Assembly (NCBI RefSeq): GCF_016859285.1
Contig: NC_053404.1
Span: forward strand, 17,715,605 to 17,779,604
DNA: 64,000 bases
Reading direction: 5' to 3'
Source: Xiphias gladius
Taxonomy: Eukaryota; Chordata; Actinopteri; Istiophoriformes; Xiphiidae
The notes beneath the pieces were generated by a model. The model had not been told where the DNA came from, ran no database searches, and saw nothing but the letters and a program-made list of their open reading frames with translations. Position numbers and translations under genes: made by a program. Positions 45,532 to 60,792 of this stretch are shown here, one piece after another. The stretch's first letter is position 1, and every line of letters begins with the position of its first letter.

Positions 45532-48500
45532 GATACATGCCTGCAACCAGAAGTATGAAAATGTTTGCGTGCAAGCAGCTCCAAGAAAACCAAAATTGTG
45601 GTCAGTATTCCAGATAGAAATCAAAGGCCGATGTCCTTACTAGTTACAAAACAGACCTGATTTAATCCTTTTTGACCTTTCAAATAAAAGCCACAACTTT
45701 TCTTAAAGGCTATTCTTGCAACAAAAGGGCTCACTTCCGGGTGCTAAAGGCGCAGACAATGCTCTGCCACCGGAGTCCGGTCCAAGTCAATGTTATTTGT
45801 GTCACTTGCCTAATGAAAGGAGCAGACCAGCCCTCTCGCTCATGTTGAGGTAGGTTCTGCTTTCAGCTAAAGAAAGCATTTCTTCTCCCACACGGGAGCT
45901 TAAGGTTGGCAGAGCTTCTCCTGCTCCCTCTAATGATTTTACCAGCTTCAGGAGAAATGACAGGGAAGGACTGAGAGGATGAATTCTTTGAGGTAAATCC
46001 ACACGTGCGTAATGCACGGTAGCGGCCACTCCTCGATAAAACCGAGTGAGCCTGCCTTTAGCCGCAAATCAAGGTGAGATGGCTTTGATTGCATCTTATA
46101 GAAGATGAAGTAGTAAATGTTTCTTTGATTTTTTTTTTTTTACCTGAGAGGTTCAGATGTTCCAGGTTGGGGCAGCAGGACACCACCTCAAACACAGCCT
46201 CATTAGAGATGTTATAACAGCCGGCAACCTCCAGGCGACGTAGCTCCGGGCAGCACTGAGCCACCACGTGCAGCCCCCGGTCAGTGAGCCTCTTGCAGCC
46301 GTTCACCACCACCGTCTCCAGGGTCAGACACACGTTGGGGGTGTCCTGGCACAGCCGGTAGGTCAGGACCCTGATTGCACGGTCGGCATGGAGCAGCTCC
46401 CCCGTCAGCCGGACGGTGCTCCACAGCCTCGGATCCCACGCCAGGTTGTACCAGCGGCGGCATACGCGTGCGCAGCGGCAGAGCTGATTGGTGGGGAGGT
46501 GGGAGAAGATCTGCAGAAGGGTGTGGTCGGGGAGGAGGTCAATGGGGGCGTGGTGGTGGGTTTTTGACTGGCGGGAGCGAGCGTGCGTGCCGGGCTGGGG
46601 GTGGACCACGGCGACCGTCTCGGCGGGGGCAGAGGAGGAGGACGAGGAGTTGGTCTCATGGCCGTTGCTGGAGAGGGCGGGTGAGGAGAGGGACGAGGAC
46701 TTGGACGGCAGGATCAGACCAGGGCTTGGGGTGCTCAGAGTCCTTGTGCTGGAGTCTAAACCTGAATAAAAGGAGGACGAGATAGATTTGTAGACAGATG
46801 TGAAAAGAGTGAAAGGAAAAAAGAGGCAAAAAGAGGGTTAGCATCTGAAGCCAGTAAAAGTTTGAGAGTTTATTAGAAATCCCTTTGTTTTTAAACCTTT
46901 TTTTCAAATTACAGTGATTTTTTTTGGCTTTTGACCCTGTAAAACTAACAAATGTTTACTTGTGATCCCTTGTCAGAGGTTGCACACGTCTGTGAGCTGT
47001 AGCAGTTCAACCACGGACTGACGTCCTCTTCTCAGACTGTTTTATTTTTAGACTTTCTAGTCTGAATAGATAAAACTATGTAGGTGCCTTGAATTATTAT
47101 TTTTTTATTTCCAATCTTGTTAATCACTGCTCTTCAGACTTATCTTTTCCAATGTGCTGACCCTAAAACTGCTCCTCTTACAGAACATCTTGTCTACAGT
47201 AACTATGTTTTTTTTGATCAAGACCTGGTCTAATGTGGTCTGGTTGGCGAAAAAGCGAAATTGCCCCTTTTTTTTTTTAGAATTAACGTTTCAGAAATCT
47301 GAAAAAATGTCTTTCAAACTGTCTCTGGAGTCTACTTTTTAATCTGGTCCCGGTTTGACAAGTGTAAGTAAAGCAGCTTTGGAGCTAGACCTGGTCTAAT
47401 GTGATCTCTCAACAGTGTTATTGCTTTCACTATGATGTCTAATACTTTATCACCACAATAAGTGGTGCAAATAATGAGAACTTTTAGCTCAATTTCCGAT
47501 CTGGCAAATTGGCATCTAACTTCGGCGTCATCCTGTTTCCACTTCTATTAAAGGAAAAATCCGCCCTCAGATACATTGTTTAATATCATCAAACTGTGAC
47601 ATTTATTGCATTCCAAGAATAATTTTGCAATGAATACTTTAATTGAACTTTTTGCTGTACTTTTCCTCAAACATGACTCATGCACTTATATTTCCACGAG
47701 TAATTTCCTCCACTTCTTAGAATGACTTCTGACAACTAAAAACAGTCCTTCGGCGACTGTATTGTAATCTGTGGGTTTTACAGAGGTGGAGAGAACAGCT
47801 ATTCGTGACTCTGTTTGGTAAGACCTACAAAGTAAGTGTTTCCATGCAAGAAAAAAAACTAACTTAGCACTTTAAAGAAATACTCTCTCCGGTAAAGTTT
47901 GGGGACTTGCAGGAGACAGATTGAAATAAGAATGGACAGAAATTGGAGTGGAAGAGACTGGGAAATCAAGACTTTTAGACGAGGCAAGACAACCTCATTT
48001 ATATAACACATTTAATTACAGGGAAACTCAATATGATTTACATTAAAGGGCATGCAGCAGCCAGTGACGTGAGACTATGATGAATAATTTCGGCCCCCTT
48101 GAGAGTCACAAGGCAAAAATGTGGGATGCTACCATTCGTCAGACCCTCCCTGCCTGGAAAATGCCAACATCTTTTGAACTCCATGGCAGTTTGTACCATA
48201 GGCTTTCTGTTAGAAATATGTAGTCTCGAAGCCCAGGATGGGGTAAGCCTAATATGATTTTCTCAAGACTCATCAAAGCTCCCACAGAACCACAGGAGAC
48301 GTTATGCAACGGTTTTCACAGGCGGCTTAGTACTTCCCATAAAAGTGTATTCCACCGATTTAGCACTGCACTCCCAAAACCTTACTTTTTTAAAGGATCA
48401 AAATCAATGCAGCAGAAACAGAGATATTATCTTTTTCATTCCTTGTCAAAACTTGGCGCCTACGTTACCCACCAACAGTTGCCAACAGTTTGGTCGGTGA

Positions 48501-51500
48501 TTCGGGTGCGTTATGCTGGTGGCGGCCGATGTAGCCGTGGGCTTCTAGCCGTAAGCAGAGATGCCGGGCACACCCCCAGATTGTTTTTTACTCTCAAACT
48601 TGCAGTCTTCAGCCTCATCTGACATTGCCAGTTTATCCGTTTTCATCAACTTTTCTGGAGCCACGAAAAGTTTGATAGAACTTTTTTGACCTTTGCTGTA
48701 GCATCTTTGAAGACCCGTAGACAGACTTTGAAGTGTAGGTGGAGTTCCCCTTTAACCAGTAAACCGACTTTAATGTGTAAAGTTGGTGGAGTGTCCCTTT
48801 AAAACACAACATGTCTTGTGGCTGCACTGATCTTCTGGGGCCTCTGTTGGTGGAGACACTGTTATCCATTCTTCTTTGCTGAATTTCAGTGTTGTGTTTC
48901 ACACTAAACCTTGACCTTTACTGTTGCTGTTTTAGATCACCGAAATTCATGTTTTCCATTAATCTTCGCAGTGATAGTTATGACATAATGTCTCATTGTA
49001 TTTGACAGTTATTTGTGGAAACAAGAACAATTTTTTTTAAAAAGGCCATGAAATGTGTCAAGCCCATTTGCCACAGGCCCACCAGCTTTTATCATCAATG
49101 AAGAGGAGTTTCCATGGGTTTTGTTATCATGTTTTGGGATGTTTGGGAAAAAATGTGTCACATTTATCTTCAGGGCATTCGGGGCAGCAGTCACAGGGCC
49201 TCTTCATCAGATGAACTCTGTAGCTTCAAAGCCGGCAGCTGAGGAGTTTGGTGCTGGGGCTGACAATGTACGGTTAGCCCTGTGTAAACACTGAGGCCCT
49301 CCTGACAGATGTGCGCTGATTTCCGCCATGGCTGAAGACGCAGCTGTGAGAAGCGGTGGCTGGATCCCATCACAGTGGCGTGAGACGATGGAGCCTCAGC
49401 CTTTCCTCAGCCGAGGCATTGAATCTGATTCCCGGGGTCGACCCATCACGCTAGGACATCGAGTGCTCGTCTCTGATGCTATCTGTGTCCCCTCAATACC
49501 CCTGTAGTTCATCTTGTCCAGTCTTGAGGAGTTCATGTGGATTGATAGTCATCACTAAAAGCATTTCAAGTAGTCACGAATATGATGTCACTTACAGCTG
49601 TCAAATTATGAGTTTGCAGGCTTTATGGGCGAAAAAATGAGGCTTTATCGTCTTTCAAAATAAAACAGCATTCTTTATGTTTGAGACAGTAATAGATCCA
49701 AGATGATAACGGAAAGTTTAGTATGAATCTCCTCCAGTGAATCTTAACAAAACATTTACTGTTGTGTCTAAACTGTTTTTGATTTAAGACTATTATTCTG
49801 AAATGCGATACTTGAATATTTTCACATCAGTACATCGCATTGATTTTATACCTTTTCCTCCACTGAACTTTTCAGAGAACCCTGGAACCTTTATAGGAAC
49901 TCAGGAACTTGACATTTGTTCCAAAGGGCAGTATAAAGTATCAATTTTGGTCAAAAGATGCCATTTAAAATATGGGGGACACAGTAACAATAAAAACACC
50001 AACTGACCCCCTTTCTAGGAACCTTTTTAGGGACTTTACCTGCCTTTTACTGCAGGAATCTACTTCCAGTTTTGGTTTTTGGGCCGTAGTTCCAAACACA
50101 AAAAGTTCCTGCCCTACCTGTGGTACTTTGTGATGTTTTCAGAATTAGAAACTATGCCCAATCCACCACCAACTGACGCTTTTTAACCACCAGAACTTTT
50201 CTAGCAGCCCGGGATTTTCACCTGCTTCTCAACTGCAGGAACCTAGTACCTAGCCCCAGACAGTTCAATTCAGACTGAAAGCAAGCCCTAGTGGTCACTA
50301 GTATCAATATCAGGATGTGAAAATGGAAATTTTCTTTCAATGTTATTGATGTTTAAACAAAGTTATAGAGCTAATCCCCAAAGAAAGGTTAGAGAGAGGG
50401 AAGGCTAGGGTTGTTTTCTAATTGTTTCAGTGTGCAGTAAAACAATGGGAAAAAAAAAAAAATCACTCAGCAGATCCTTGCCACTTTGCAGTAAAGACCA
50501 TGACTACCCTGTGCTGTTGTCTTGTTGTGTGCCAGAACTGCTGCTCCATACAGAGCTGCAACTTTTTAATCCTTTATCAGTCTAACTATTCTATTCCCGG
50601 TTTTTAAGGCGTGGTGGGAATCCAAACGGGAACTGGACCTTTAATTCCTGATTTTGTTCCTGAGACAGTATGTCAAGCAATACTTGGTTAATATTTTGGT
50701 CAAAAATGTTGGGCAATTTACATAAATTCAAGATGATATAACTGCATTAACAGTACATTAAAACTGTATTAACCTACATTTCTAGTTCAAGTCATGTACA
50801 TTGAACCATAATTGAATCATTTTGGCTAATGGATGCTTCAGGTCCGACAGTCAGCTGCTTCTACGCAGTATATGTCAGAATCTGCATGACAAATGGACAG
50901 CACCCTGCCTGTCATGTGGATTTCTGTGCTGAGACAGACAGCTGGCCATTGACACCGTCCATATGGCGGTCCTGCAGATCTGTCTTCCAGACCTTCAGCT
51001 CAGCCTGCCTCCCGACCTGCCTCTGATGACATCCACAGGCTCATCCACGCGGGAACATGTCCTCCGATTCACAGCTACTTTAACAGTGCCTCTTGTGTGC
51101 CTTAAAAGTCTCACTCGCATCCAAATTCAAGCAAAATACAGAGTACCGCTGTCCAAATATGCATTCATCTGCAGCAAACACGTTTTATTCGGCTTACAGG
51201 AGGTTGTGGGATTTACTTGTTCTTGTGAGCTTTGGTTCAATGCATCACATTCTTGTGTGTGGTCAGTCTAAGATTAGTTCATCTGTAAGTGTGTAGGATT
51301 ATTTCCTTGACGTCTTGTATCTTATCTTGGCCCGTGTTACTCTCATTTGGATTTCTTCAATGACAATGCAATTTTTTTTTTTTTTTTTTTTTGCTTAATT
51401 CAAAGGATTTAATAGTTTGAGGTCATTATAAACACCTCGTGGATTTCATATTTCACACACGTCAAAATATGTCAGGACAGTAGTGGTCCTTGGAGTTTTT

Positions 51501-54500
51501 ATGTTTATTCCAGCACATTATAGATATTGCAAGATTGCTTAGTTAATACCCAGTGTTTGTTTATTCCTCCAACATGGCCAGAACCACACACTATGCAACA
51601 CCGAACCATACAAACAAGCAGAAATCGGTATATTTTTGGCATCTGGTCTATGCAACTCCATTTTTGTCATTAAATTATAAGAAAATCAATGATGTGAGGG
51701 TATAAATTTATTCAAATCCAAAGTCAGAAATCAATCCTGTGGCATCATGGCAAAAAAGGTCGACACAAGTCTTTCGTTGCCAAAATCGCAACATCCAGCA
51801 GAAGAGCAGGGTTTCCATAAAGCCGTGTGCGGGCTTGACACCGACCCATTTCTTGAGTCATTGGTTTTGATGGATGAATGAGACCTGGCCTTTGCTATCC
51901 AAGTCGGAGCTAATGCGACGGCTTCTGCGCTCGGGACACAAACTCATCTGCCACTGGCCAAGGAGCCACTTCCAAACTGCGTAATTACATGTTTTGCTGA
52001 TCAAAAGAGCGCTCCGAGACTGGAGCAACACAATGCTACCAGTTAGACTACATCCACCCCCTTCGTACTGAGACACACTTTCACGCAGCTGGTGGGGAAA
52101 GTTAAATGAAGACAGATTTACAGTTGCTTAGTTGCACTGGATTTTTGTGGACAGATAGCACCTGGATTACTTTAAGGAAGTCCAGGTGTTGTCTAGCTGT
52201 GTTTTCTAGTTGCATGAGGCATCTGTTTATCCAATCACCGCTGACCTCTGCTTGACAATAAGCAATGCTGAAGTTGTTGACAATGATTTTATGACCAAAA
52301 TATTCCCTTATCTTTCACGTTTTCCATACTTTGTCGCCGCTTCTGGATATGAGATAAATGTACGGCTTTTGCATCTGAAGAGCCTCTACTAGTTTTTCAG
52401 TGATATGTGAGGCTTTTCTTTTTTTTAATATGATGCGGTTATTCACAAAGTGCGTACTCTCAACAACAGACACTCAGTCCCATCTCTGCAGTAGTCAAGG
52501 TGCAGGTACTAACTTTTCATGGAACTTTCAACTGTATCACATGTAAGTAGACCTTGAGTCCGGATTGTTAGGTCAAAAAAAAAAAAAATTTCTAGGGTTA
52601 ATAATGAAGCTCAGGCTTAATTTATGAGGCAACATGGATGAGAACTCCTAGAAGTGCTATGAATGAAATCATAACAGCTACTGAGCCTGCATGTCTCCGT
52701 GGCAACTAAGCAAACTTTATCCGCTAATAAGGACCATCTGATACAACTGAAAGCTCCAGAAAAAGTTAGTAAGTGGACCTTGGGTTAGGATTGTTGGGAG
52801 TTACGGGCAAGTTCAGGGTATTTACCTGCAGCTCTGAACTCTAAGCATGAAAAAAATAAACTTCTCTTTAACTCTTGGTTACTGCTGAAAACTGCGCAAG
52901 TTAACCAGTGTTGTTGTGTTTTATATCTCTGCAAACCTATCATTAACAGAACAAATACCATACAGCTGTTCAACTTCCCTTGAAGACACTTTGAGTGCAG
53001 ATGGTGGGAGACTCAGTTTGGTTTAGGAAATCAGAGGAGAAGCAGAGGAACATCTGGTCTTTAGCCTGGACAAAGAACAACGGAGCAGTGGTGAAATGAA
53101 AGAGAAACTCATGCATTTTGAATGCGCATATAGCCGCAGCAAGGCATACTTGGCTGAAATCATTTGCCACTAATACCCGAATCTAAGCTGATCCACAGCA
53201 GTGCTGCAGCAGGATCCCATTAACATCAACTTAGCCTTACTTCTGAGACACATCTGGATTGTGCTTTGATACCAGAAGTTTAATGTAAATCAATTGGAGT
53301 GATCACTGAGAGGACAAGATGCCTCCGTGATGAAGAGGTGCAGTTGGATGTTCGGTGTGATGTCGCCTTAATGACAAAAAAACCCCATGAATTGAAAAAA
53401 AAAAAAAGTAATGCATAAAAACAGATTTTAGGAGAAAGCAAAAGAAAAATAGGGGCAAGAAGAAAAGAAAGAGGGAAGATAAATTGGCAAAAGAGCCTGC
53501 AGACTTTACCAGAGACAGAGACAAGTGCACAGGCAGGGTCAGTCCAGACTTTGACGCAGCCTGGTCATAAACTAAAGCTATAGGGATTCCACTCAGGATC
53601 TTGCAGTGCTGTGAAGCTCTGCTAAGACCCTGTCTGGAGCTTGTAGGATTATTACTGCTGCATCTGGCAGGACAGACCAATCCATTACCTCAATGCCATT
53701 AGGCCTGCGACATGTTCCCGCTCTGCACTGTGCTCCTCCCTGCCGAGACAGGGTGGTGTAGAGTACGCGAGGGAATCAGAGATGCTCATTTTCTTCTCAT
53801 AAGTCAGAGAGTCAAATCAGAAATCAACGCAAAAGAGGGGAAGTGTTAAAAAGAAAGTATCAGCTAATAAAAACAACCAGGCAGTAGGGATTTGACGGGG
53901 AGAGAATCAAAAACGCAATTGATTTATCAGCACTAAACGGTTACGTGCTCCAGTTTCTTAAAGGGAAACATCTGACTGAGAGAGAGAACTCCTGGGATAA
54001 AAAACATCTGGGTCTGTCTCGGGTTTTATTGAATACATGGAAGTTGATATTACCGTACAGTGTCGCGGCTGGGCTATCAGCAAAGCCTTCACTACAGGAA
54101 GGTCTTGCGTCACTGGACAACCTAAGAGACAATGGGGCCTGCTGGTTCCTTTAAAATGTGCACACTCGGACAGGAAACAGACTCCTTAGCTCCACACAAC
54201 CCCCATAGCTCCTCCACTTCTGGACTGCAGCTATTCTCACACTCACTCAGTCTCGGGATCCGTTTTTTGAAGCCTGCGCAGCCACAGTTTCTGGCTACGC
54301 ATGCGGCAGGAGCTATAACACTCTTTGCCCACCTCACCGCTAATTTCCACGAGCACGTTTTTCTGCCACTTAAAGCCCTTCTGTCCGTTCGAAAGACACA
54401 AACGTTCAGACGCGCTACCCTCATCACTTTATAAATCCTCAGCAGAGGAGGACAGCAGAGGATCGGCTCTGATATCCCAAAGCCGAATTTAAAGGCGAAG

Positions 54501-57500
54501 TCACTCCCTCAAAAGTGAGCGTTTGTGTTTGTCTACTCATCACAGCACAGAATTTTCTATAATAGAGATGACAGTTAAGACTACAAAAACAATTTGGCAT
54601 CATTCAAAATGGCCTTTGGGAAATCACTGAAATTCGAGATGATGTAATTTTTTACAGGTTGTTAAATCGGGATGTCAAAGACGGGTCAACAGAGTTAGAG
54701 AGTCTTTTTTTTCCCCTTTTTTTTCTTTGAAGAGAATCATATGCATGAGATGCCTTTCTGTACAGTTTATCCTTTTTGGCAGTCGTGTGTGAGAAGGGTT
54801 AGAGCGTGGAGTGACAGTCGTGTTAAATGACGGAGGAGGGTAACTTTGGCTACACACGCAGCACCACGGAGAACTGCACAACAGAAAGGAATGGAAAAGT
54901 GAGCGCTGGCCCAAACGGTTGATTTGGTTGTGATGAGGAGCAAATGTAATGATCTCATGTGGTTAAAGCAACAGAACAAGGGAAGTGCTGGAACTTTTGC
55001 GGTTATAAACTCCTGACAAAGAAGGGCTCACTTTAACTCCAGACAGAGGTTATTTTGTCCTGCATGGTAGAAGTGCCTTTATAGAGGGATGAAGAGTCTT
55101 AAAAAGGGTTCTTTATAAAATCTCACTTTATTAGCTAAAGAGTGCAACCATGCACGCTGCAAGGTTGGGATTGGTCTTGCACTACAAGTATATATCAGGG
55201 TTCATGTGTGGAACAGATGCCAAAGTGCAGGACCTTCACACTAGCTGCATCTCACAGTCCTGGGCAGCCACCTCATGGAACCGGGACATTTCAGTCCTTC
55301 AAAACTTGAGTAGAACCTGCTGGTGGGCAAGGTGCCACTTAGCACCTCATCTTACCAGGCTGGCGGCCCCCCCACCCCCACCCCCAGCTTCCGGTCCTCA
55401 TGCTAAGCTAAACAGCTGCTGGCGCTGCCTTCATATTTAGCATGCAGACATTGGAGTGGTATTTAATTGAAGATCCTTTTCGTTCTGTGTCACTTTACAG
55501 CCACCCGATGTTGGGGGATTTCCTTCCCGATTGAAGTGACTAATAAGACCACTAATAATAATACCTGATGAGATTAAAATTTCTATTTTTTGAACATTTT
55601 TTCCACCCATTTTAGGAACGTCTAAGCAACTAAATATCCAGGACCTGAGTCATCAAAAAGGCATTAAGAGCAGCCAGAACAAATGTTTCCTCCTTCTGCT
55701 GCAGCTTAAGTCAAACTTGTAAGTAATGATTTTTGCTCTATTTGAAAGAGCCAGGTTATATACAATCACTGATATTCTTAAAATCAATAAGACTAAGTCT
55801 ACAGCCATGCTAATAGCTGTATGAAGCTGTACCTATATGAGCAGCAGTGCTTTGAACTAACTGCTAATGCCCGGATGTTCACATGCTCAAAATGCCAATG
55901 CCAACGTGCAGATATTGTGCCACTGTGATGGTTACCGTGCTCAGCATCTTAGCTTAACGTGTTACAGCTGAGGATGATGCGGGTGTCATTGGTTTTGCAC
56001 ACATTTTGTCATAAACCAAGGTGTCTGACAAAAAAATATATCAGTTAAAACATTCCACCTGATGATGGCGCTAGATGGAAAGTGAGAGGATCACCAAAGC
56101 TATTACGGCTCATCCTGAGGGAACATGAATGCGTGTGACCAAATTGCATGGCAGTTGTCGAGATATTTCAGTTTGGACCAAAGTGGTGGACCGGTCGACG
56201 GGCTGACATTGCCATCCCCAGAGTCATGCAATTAGCATGGCTAAGAAAAGCAGACGATTTGTTCTGGTTGTTCTTGGTCTTATGAAACACAGTTTATCTA
56301 ACCAGGACTCCCTGAAGAACACTCTCCAGATAGAAATTTTCCTCTCATTTTTGTACCATTGCAGCTTCAGCCACAACTGACATGCTTATGTAATGAAGCA
56401 AACCACAGTATGAAAAGAAGGGAGGGGAGGTGAAGTCCAACCCGTCAGTTCAGCTGGTCCACAACTGTGGCCACATTGCCACATAAAAGCCCAGAGGCCC
56501 AGGTGCATCAGAGTGAAAACACCACTCGAGAGCCAAAATCTTACAGGAAGTGAGAGCGTGTTTCGGCCAGGTGGCATCTTTCCCAAATCCTGTCAAACAC
56601 GCTCCCGTAGTAGAAATGAAACATGTGACCCTGTTGAAGAAAATGGCAAATGCATTCAAAACAACAAGGCCAGCGATTCCGCTCTGTGACAGAGAATGAG
56701 AAGACCGAGCAGTAATCAGAGATGAGTTATGAGATGGAGAGCTCTGCTTGCTGAACTGCCCTTCTTTCCCCTCCTCCTCCTCCTCCTCCTCCTCCTCCGG
56801 TAAACTGCTTTCACTTGTTTTCTTTTTTTCTTTCTCCGCCTTGTTCTGTGCTTTTTCGCTCAGATTTCCTGGCTCCGGGAGTGGTAGAAAAGAAGGGGGA
56901 GGAGCGAGGACAGCTGATGGAGAAAATCTGGGGGGAAGAGCATGGGCATTCTTTGCCTCTCTGTGTTCTCTCTTCACATAGACAATTTCCAATGAGGATT
57001 AGAAGTAAGCCAGCGATATTTCTTATTACAATTGCTAAAGGCTTGTTGAAAAAGCCTTAAAATAACTGCAGGCTGCTGCTCTGTGTCCTAAGTCAAACTG
57101 ATGAAAAGGGACAGATTCTTTTTCCACCAGTGCAGCCTGCAGCTTAGGAGTAAAAAAACTCCTCGTGGCTGTGAATTTCTGTGCGTAAAATGAGAACAAT
57201 CTCAAGCACTATTTCCTCTAATCCTCCGTAAGATAATCAATCACCTGCAATCCCTCCACAAAGAGACGCTTCCTCATCCTAACAAACGTCTCTGCCTGTT
57301 TGAGAACTTCCAACACGGCTGTAGAGCAGCAGAACGCACGCAGCATTAAGTTTCAACACGACTTCAGAAAGATAAATTTGTCACACCAGCTCGAAGGTTG
57401 TTTAGACTGGAAGAAATACTGCCGTAACAACTACAGATGAATGATAAAAGTTGAGTTTACAATGCAAGCGGAGGATAAAAACTCTAAAATCTCCTCTCCG

Positions 57501-60500
57501 CGGCGAAAAATGTCCCGGCAATGACACACACAAACGTCACGCTGAAGCCTTATTCATGTTTGGCACGGCGAAAATCAACAGTGAAACACTATATATCCGG
57601 TTGAGTAAACACAAGTAAATGGGTCATCAGCCATGTGAGTTTAGTTTACAGATGAAGTGTGAGGGATATGTTGCCCTTGGGAGTGCAAAAATATTAACAC
57701 GATGGAGACAGGAGTTTTCTGCATGGGCTGTTTAGACTGGACGGCTGACCCTCACACTGTCTCCAGGACGGCAATGTGGGGATACTGGGAACTCAGAGCG
57801 ATCAATATTAGGAGTATAATGGAACCATAATTTAGAACAGATTAGGTGATCATGGTGCCCTCACTTGCTGCAGTGACTTGGTTTAGATTGATCTAAGATT
57901 ACACGTCGAACCCCGACCCATCATCGCTTGCGGTCCCTCGTGCACTGCTTGACATGCGGAGGTGAAATCGTGTCTTTGGATGTTGCAATACTTGTTTTAA
58001 CTGAGTATCGTTTTATATCATGTGCTCAGGTCTCCTTTGAAAATTAGAGCTTATTTTCAAAAACGAGAGGAGGCAAAAAAATTTGCACAAGCTAATCTTT
58101 CTTTCAGACCTTCGTGAGGCATCCTACATGCTGAACTGGTTTGTCTTCCGGCTCTGATCAAATGACAAGCTGACCTACCTGACTCTCCATGGCTGTCTGA
58201 TTGGGCCAGTCTGATTTGGAGCTGGGACCTTTAGCTAATCAATCTACAATGGTTGATCAACAAAAATAATTAATCTCGATAATCACATCATTGTTTCGGT
58301 GATATTTCGAGCAAAAATGCCAAACGATCTCCGGTTTCAGCTTCTCAAATGTGGGGATTTGCTGTTTGTCTTCGTCATACACGATAGTAAACAAAAAATC
58401 TTTAGCTTTTGGACTGTCGGTTGGAAAAAGCAAGCAAAATTGAAGACATCACTTTGGGCTCTTTGAGACTCTTAATGCCATTTTTTCCCAGTTTTATTTA
58501 ATATTTTATAGACTAAATGATTCATAAATTGTTAGTTGCTAGTTGCAGCCTTAGTCTGATTCTGGCATTAACTCATATGGGAAGGTCGTAATGACTTGAT
58601 GCAAGAAACATTTGTACATTTATAAAGAAATATAATCTAAAGAATTTACTGTTTCTGATAAGAATAGAGAGAAATGCATATGAATCATGTCATGCTTACA
58701 GTGTAATCTCCTGCTACGGCGTTGGAAGTGGAGTAAAAAAGGACAGAGTAAGCTTTTTCCCTGTCACTGTTATCACTGTGTCTTTGGCCCTTGGCAGACA
58801 GAGAGGAAGGCGGCGTGTTCATTGTTCCCACCATTCCCTGTGCCTCCGCTACCTTCCTGGTGCCATTATAAACGGGTGACGGAGCTGACCCCCAAAGCAT
58901 GGCTGCTTTGACATGATCAACACCCCTGTGAGTCTGCGTTACATCAGTGGCTAAAGCTTGGCACAAGCTCCAACCGATATAGCAGGATCAAAACGGTCTC
59001 GAAGAGTTACAACACACAGGCTGAACATCTCAGGGTTCTGTCGGCTCTACTCCTGCCGCATCTGAGCCACATTCCTAAGGTACCCTGAGTTCGGCAGTGC
59101 CAAAGCAAACCCTTGAGGCCCAGACAGGGCCACAGTGAAACCCCTGCTGGGAGATACTCAATTTCATCCCATAAGAGGGATTTACTGTCCAGGACTGTGC
59201 CTTCCAGTCTGCAGCTAATAAGCATCTCAACTGGGTCAGGCCACCACAAGCCCGTCTAAATAATAAATGAAAACAGAGACACATTGCAAAAACTTGCCAG
59301 ATAACTAACGAGACAGTCTGTGTTCAGGACGAGAATGAGTGTCACGTCCTAATGTTGATTTTGTGGGAAAAGATGTTGGACCAGTGAAGGAAGACAGACA
59401 ATAGCCTACTTTCCATCTGCATAATGGTATTGGGGCTGGGCAATAGCTCAGTATTATGGCTTATTGACTTTAAAGCCGTTAAGTCTAGAATTCGGAGGTA
59501 AATATAGCATCTTTCAGATTCTTCTGATTGCACAAGTTTTTGATGTTTAGAAAAAACGAAACCTTCCTGGTCAGAGTCGGTGCAGTCTCCAGCCAGTCGC
59601 TGCCAGTTTCTCTGGTTTTTTCGATCTTACACATGTGTGTCTATTGAGAGAAGAAACAACACAGTCCTTCTCTTACAAATGCAAAGTTGAATCCAAAAAA
59701 AGAAAAAAAAATGCACTCTTGCTCAGATCAACAGACTAAGGGGATTTCTTGATACAGCCTTACCTGGCCTGTTCAATATAGCTGTGTTTGACTCCTCGAC
59801 TTGTGCCACTGTGGCTAGAGGGCAAACGTATTCGTATTTATTGGGTCGTTAAGCTGAATCTTGCACTGAGAATATGATCATTATGGGTTTTCATTTTCAC
59901 AAAACTCTCATGTCCAAATGAGTGATTTTAAGCAAATTGTAATAAAAAACTTTAAAAAATATATATCTATCAAATGTTTTATAAGGGTAAAGACCTGATA
60001 CATCTGACCCAACGCATAACAGTTAATTGCACTGAACGCTCGTTTGGCTACTTTATATGTAACTTTCTGTCCATTTTTCATATTTTAAAGTGTAACAACA
60101 TTGAGAAACTAAACAGTTTTTAAAAAAAATATTGCTATTCTTTAACCGTATCACCCTGCCTCATCTGATGGAGAACCATCTTACATGCATTTAGATTCGA
60201 ATTGCACCCGCTTCTGTTGGTAAAGCTGAAGCTGCAGTATGTCAGTCAGTATGAAAAGCAGTGGATCTGTTCCTTATCCCAACTCACTGATAGAGAAAAT
60301 GAGTTTCATTTTGTTTTCTTTTGCCCCCCTTTTTTTTTTTTTTTTTACTGGAAAACATGCAATATGTTGTTTAGCAAAGTAGAAACAGAAACAGACTCTC
60401 TTTTTTAACATGTAGCTGGCTGTTCATATGTGAATATTTTACTGTATGTTGCCAATTCCTTGGAGAAACCCTGGGAGATGAAGTTTGTAGCATTTCTTCT

Positions 60501-60756
60501 TTTGTTTAACACTTTGGTTGAAATCTTGCACAGATGCACGTGTACAGTTATTTGAAAGCATCCAGACGTCTGACTAACTAACTAACTAAATAACTAAATA
60601 ACAAACTATATTAATACAGTGACGTTACTGCAGCACGGGGCCACTGCAGGCCCTAATATGAATACACCCAGTGTGTGGCAGGGAAACAGCCCAGACTGCT
60701 TCCTGATTAGTTTAGTGGACCACAGGATAAGGTGAGCAAGGACTGTGTGTTCTGCC

Positions 60757-60792
<36 letters not shown>

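Noticed and set aside
56450-56992. 180-codon minus-strand open frame in the fbxl7 intron
   Set aside because: It contains a (GAG)n glutamate run and otherwise unrecognisable sequence, without splice context or family resemblance.
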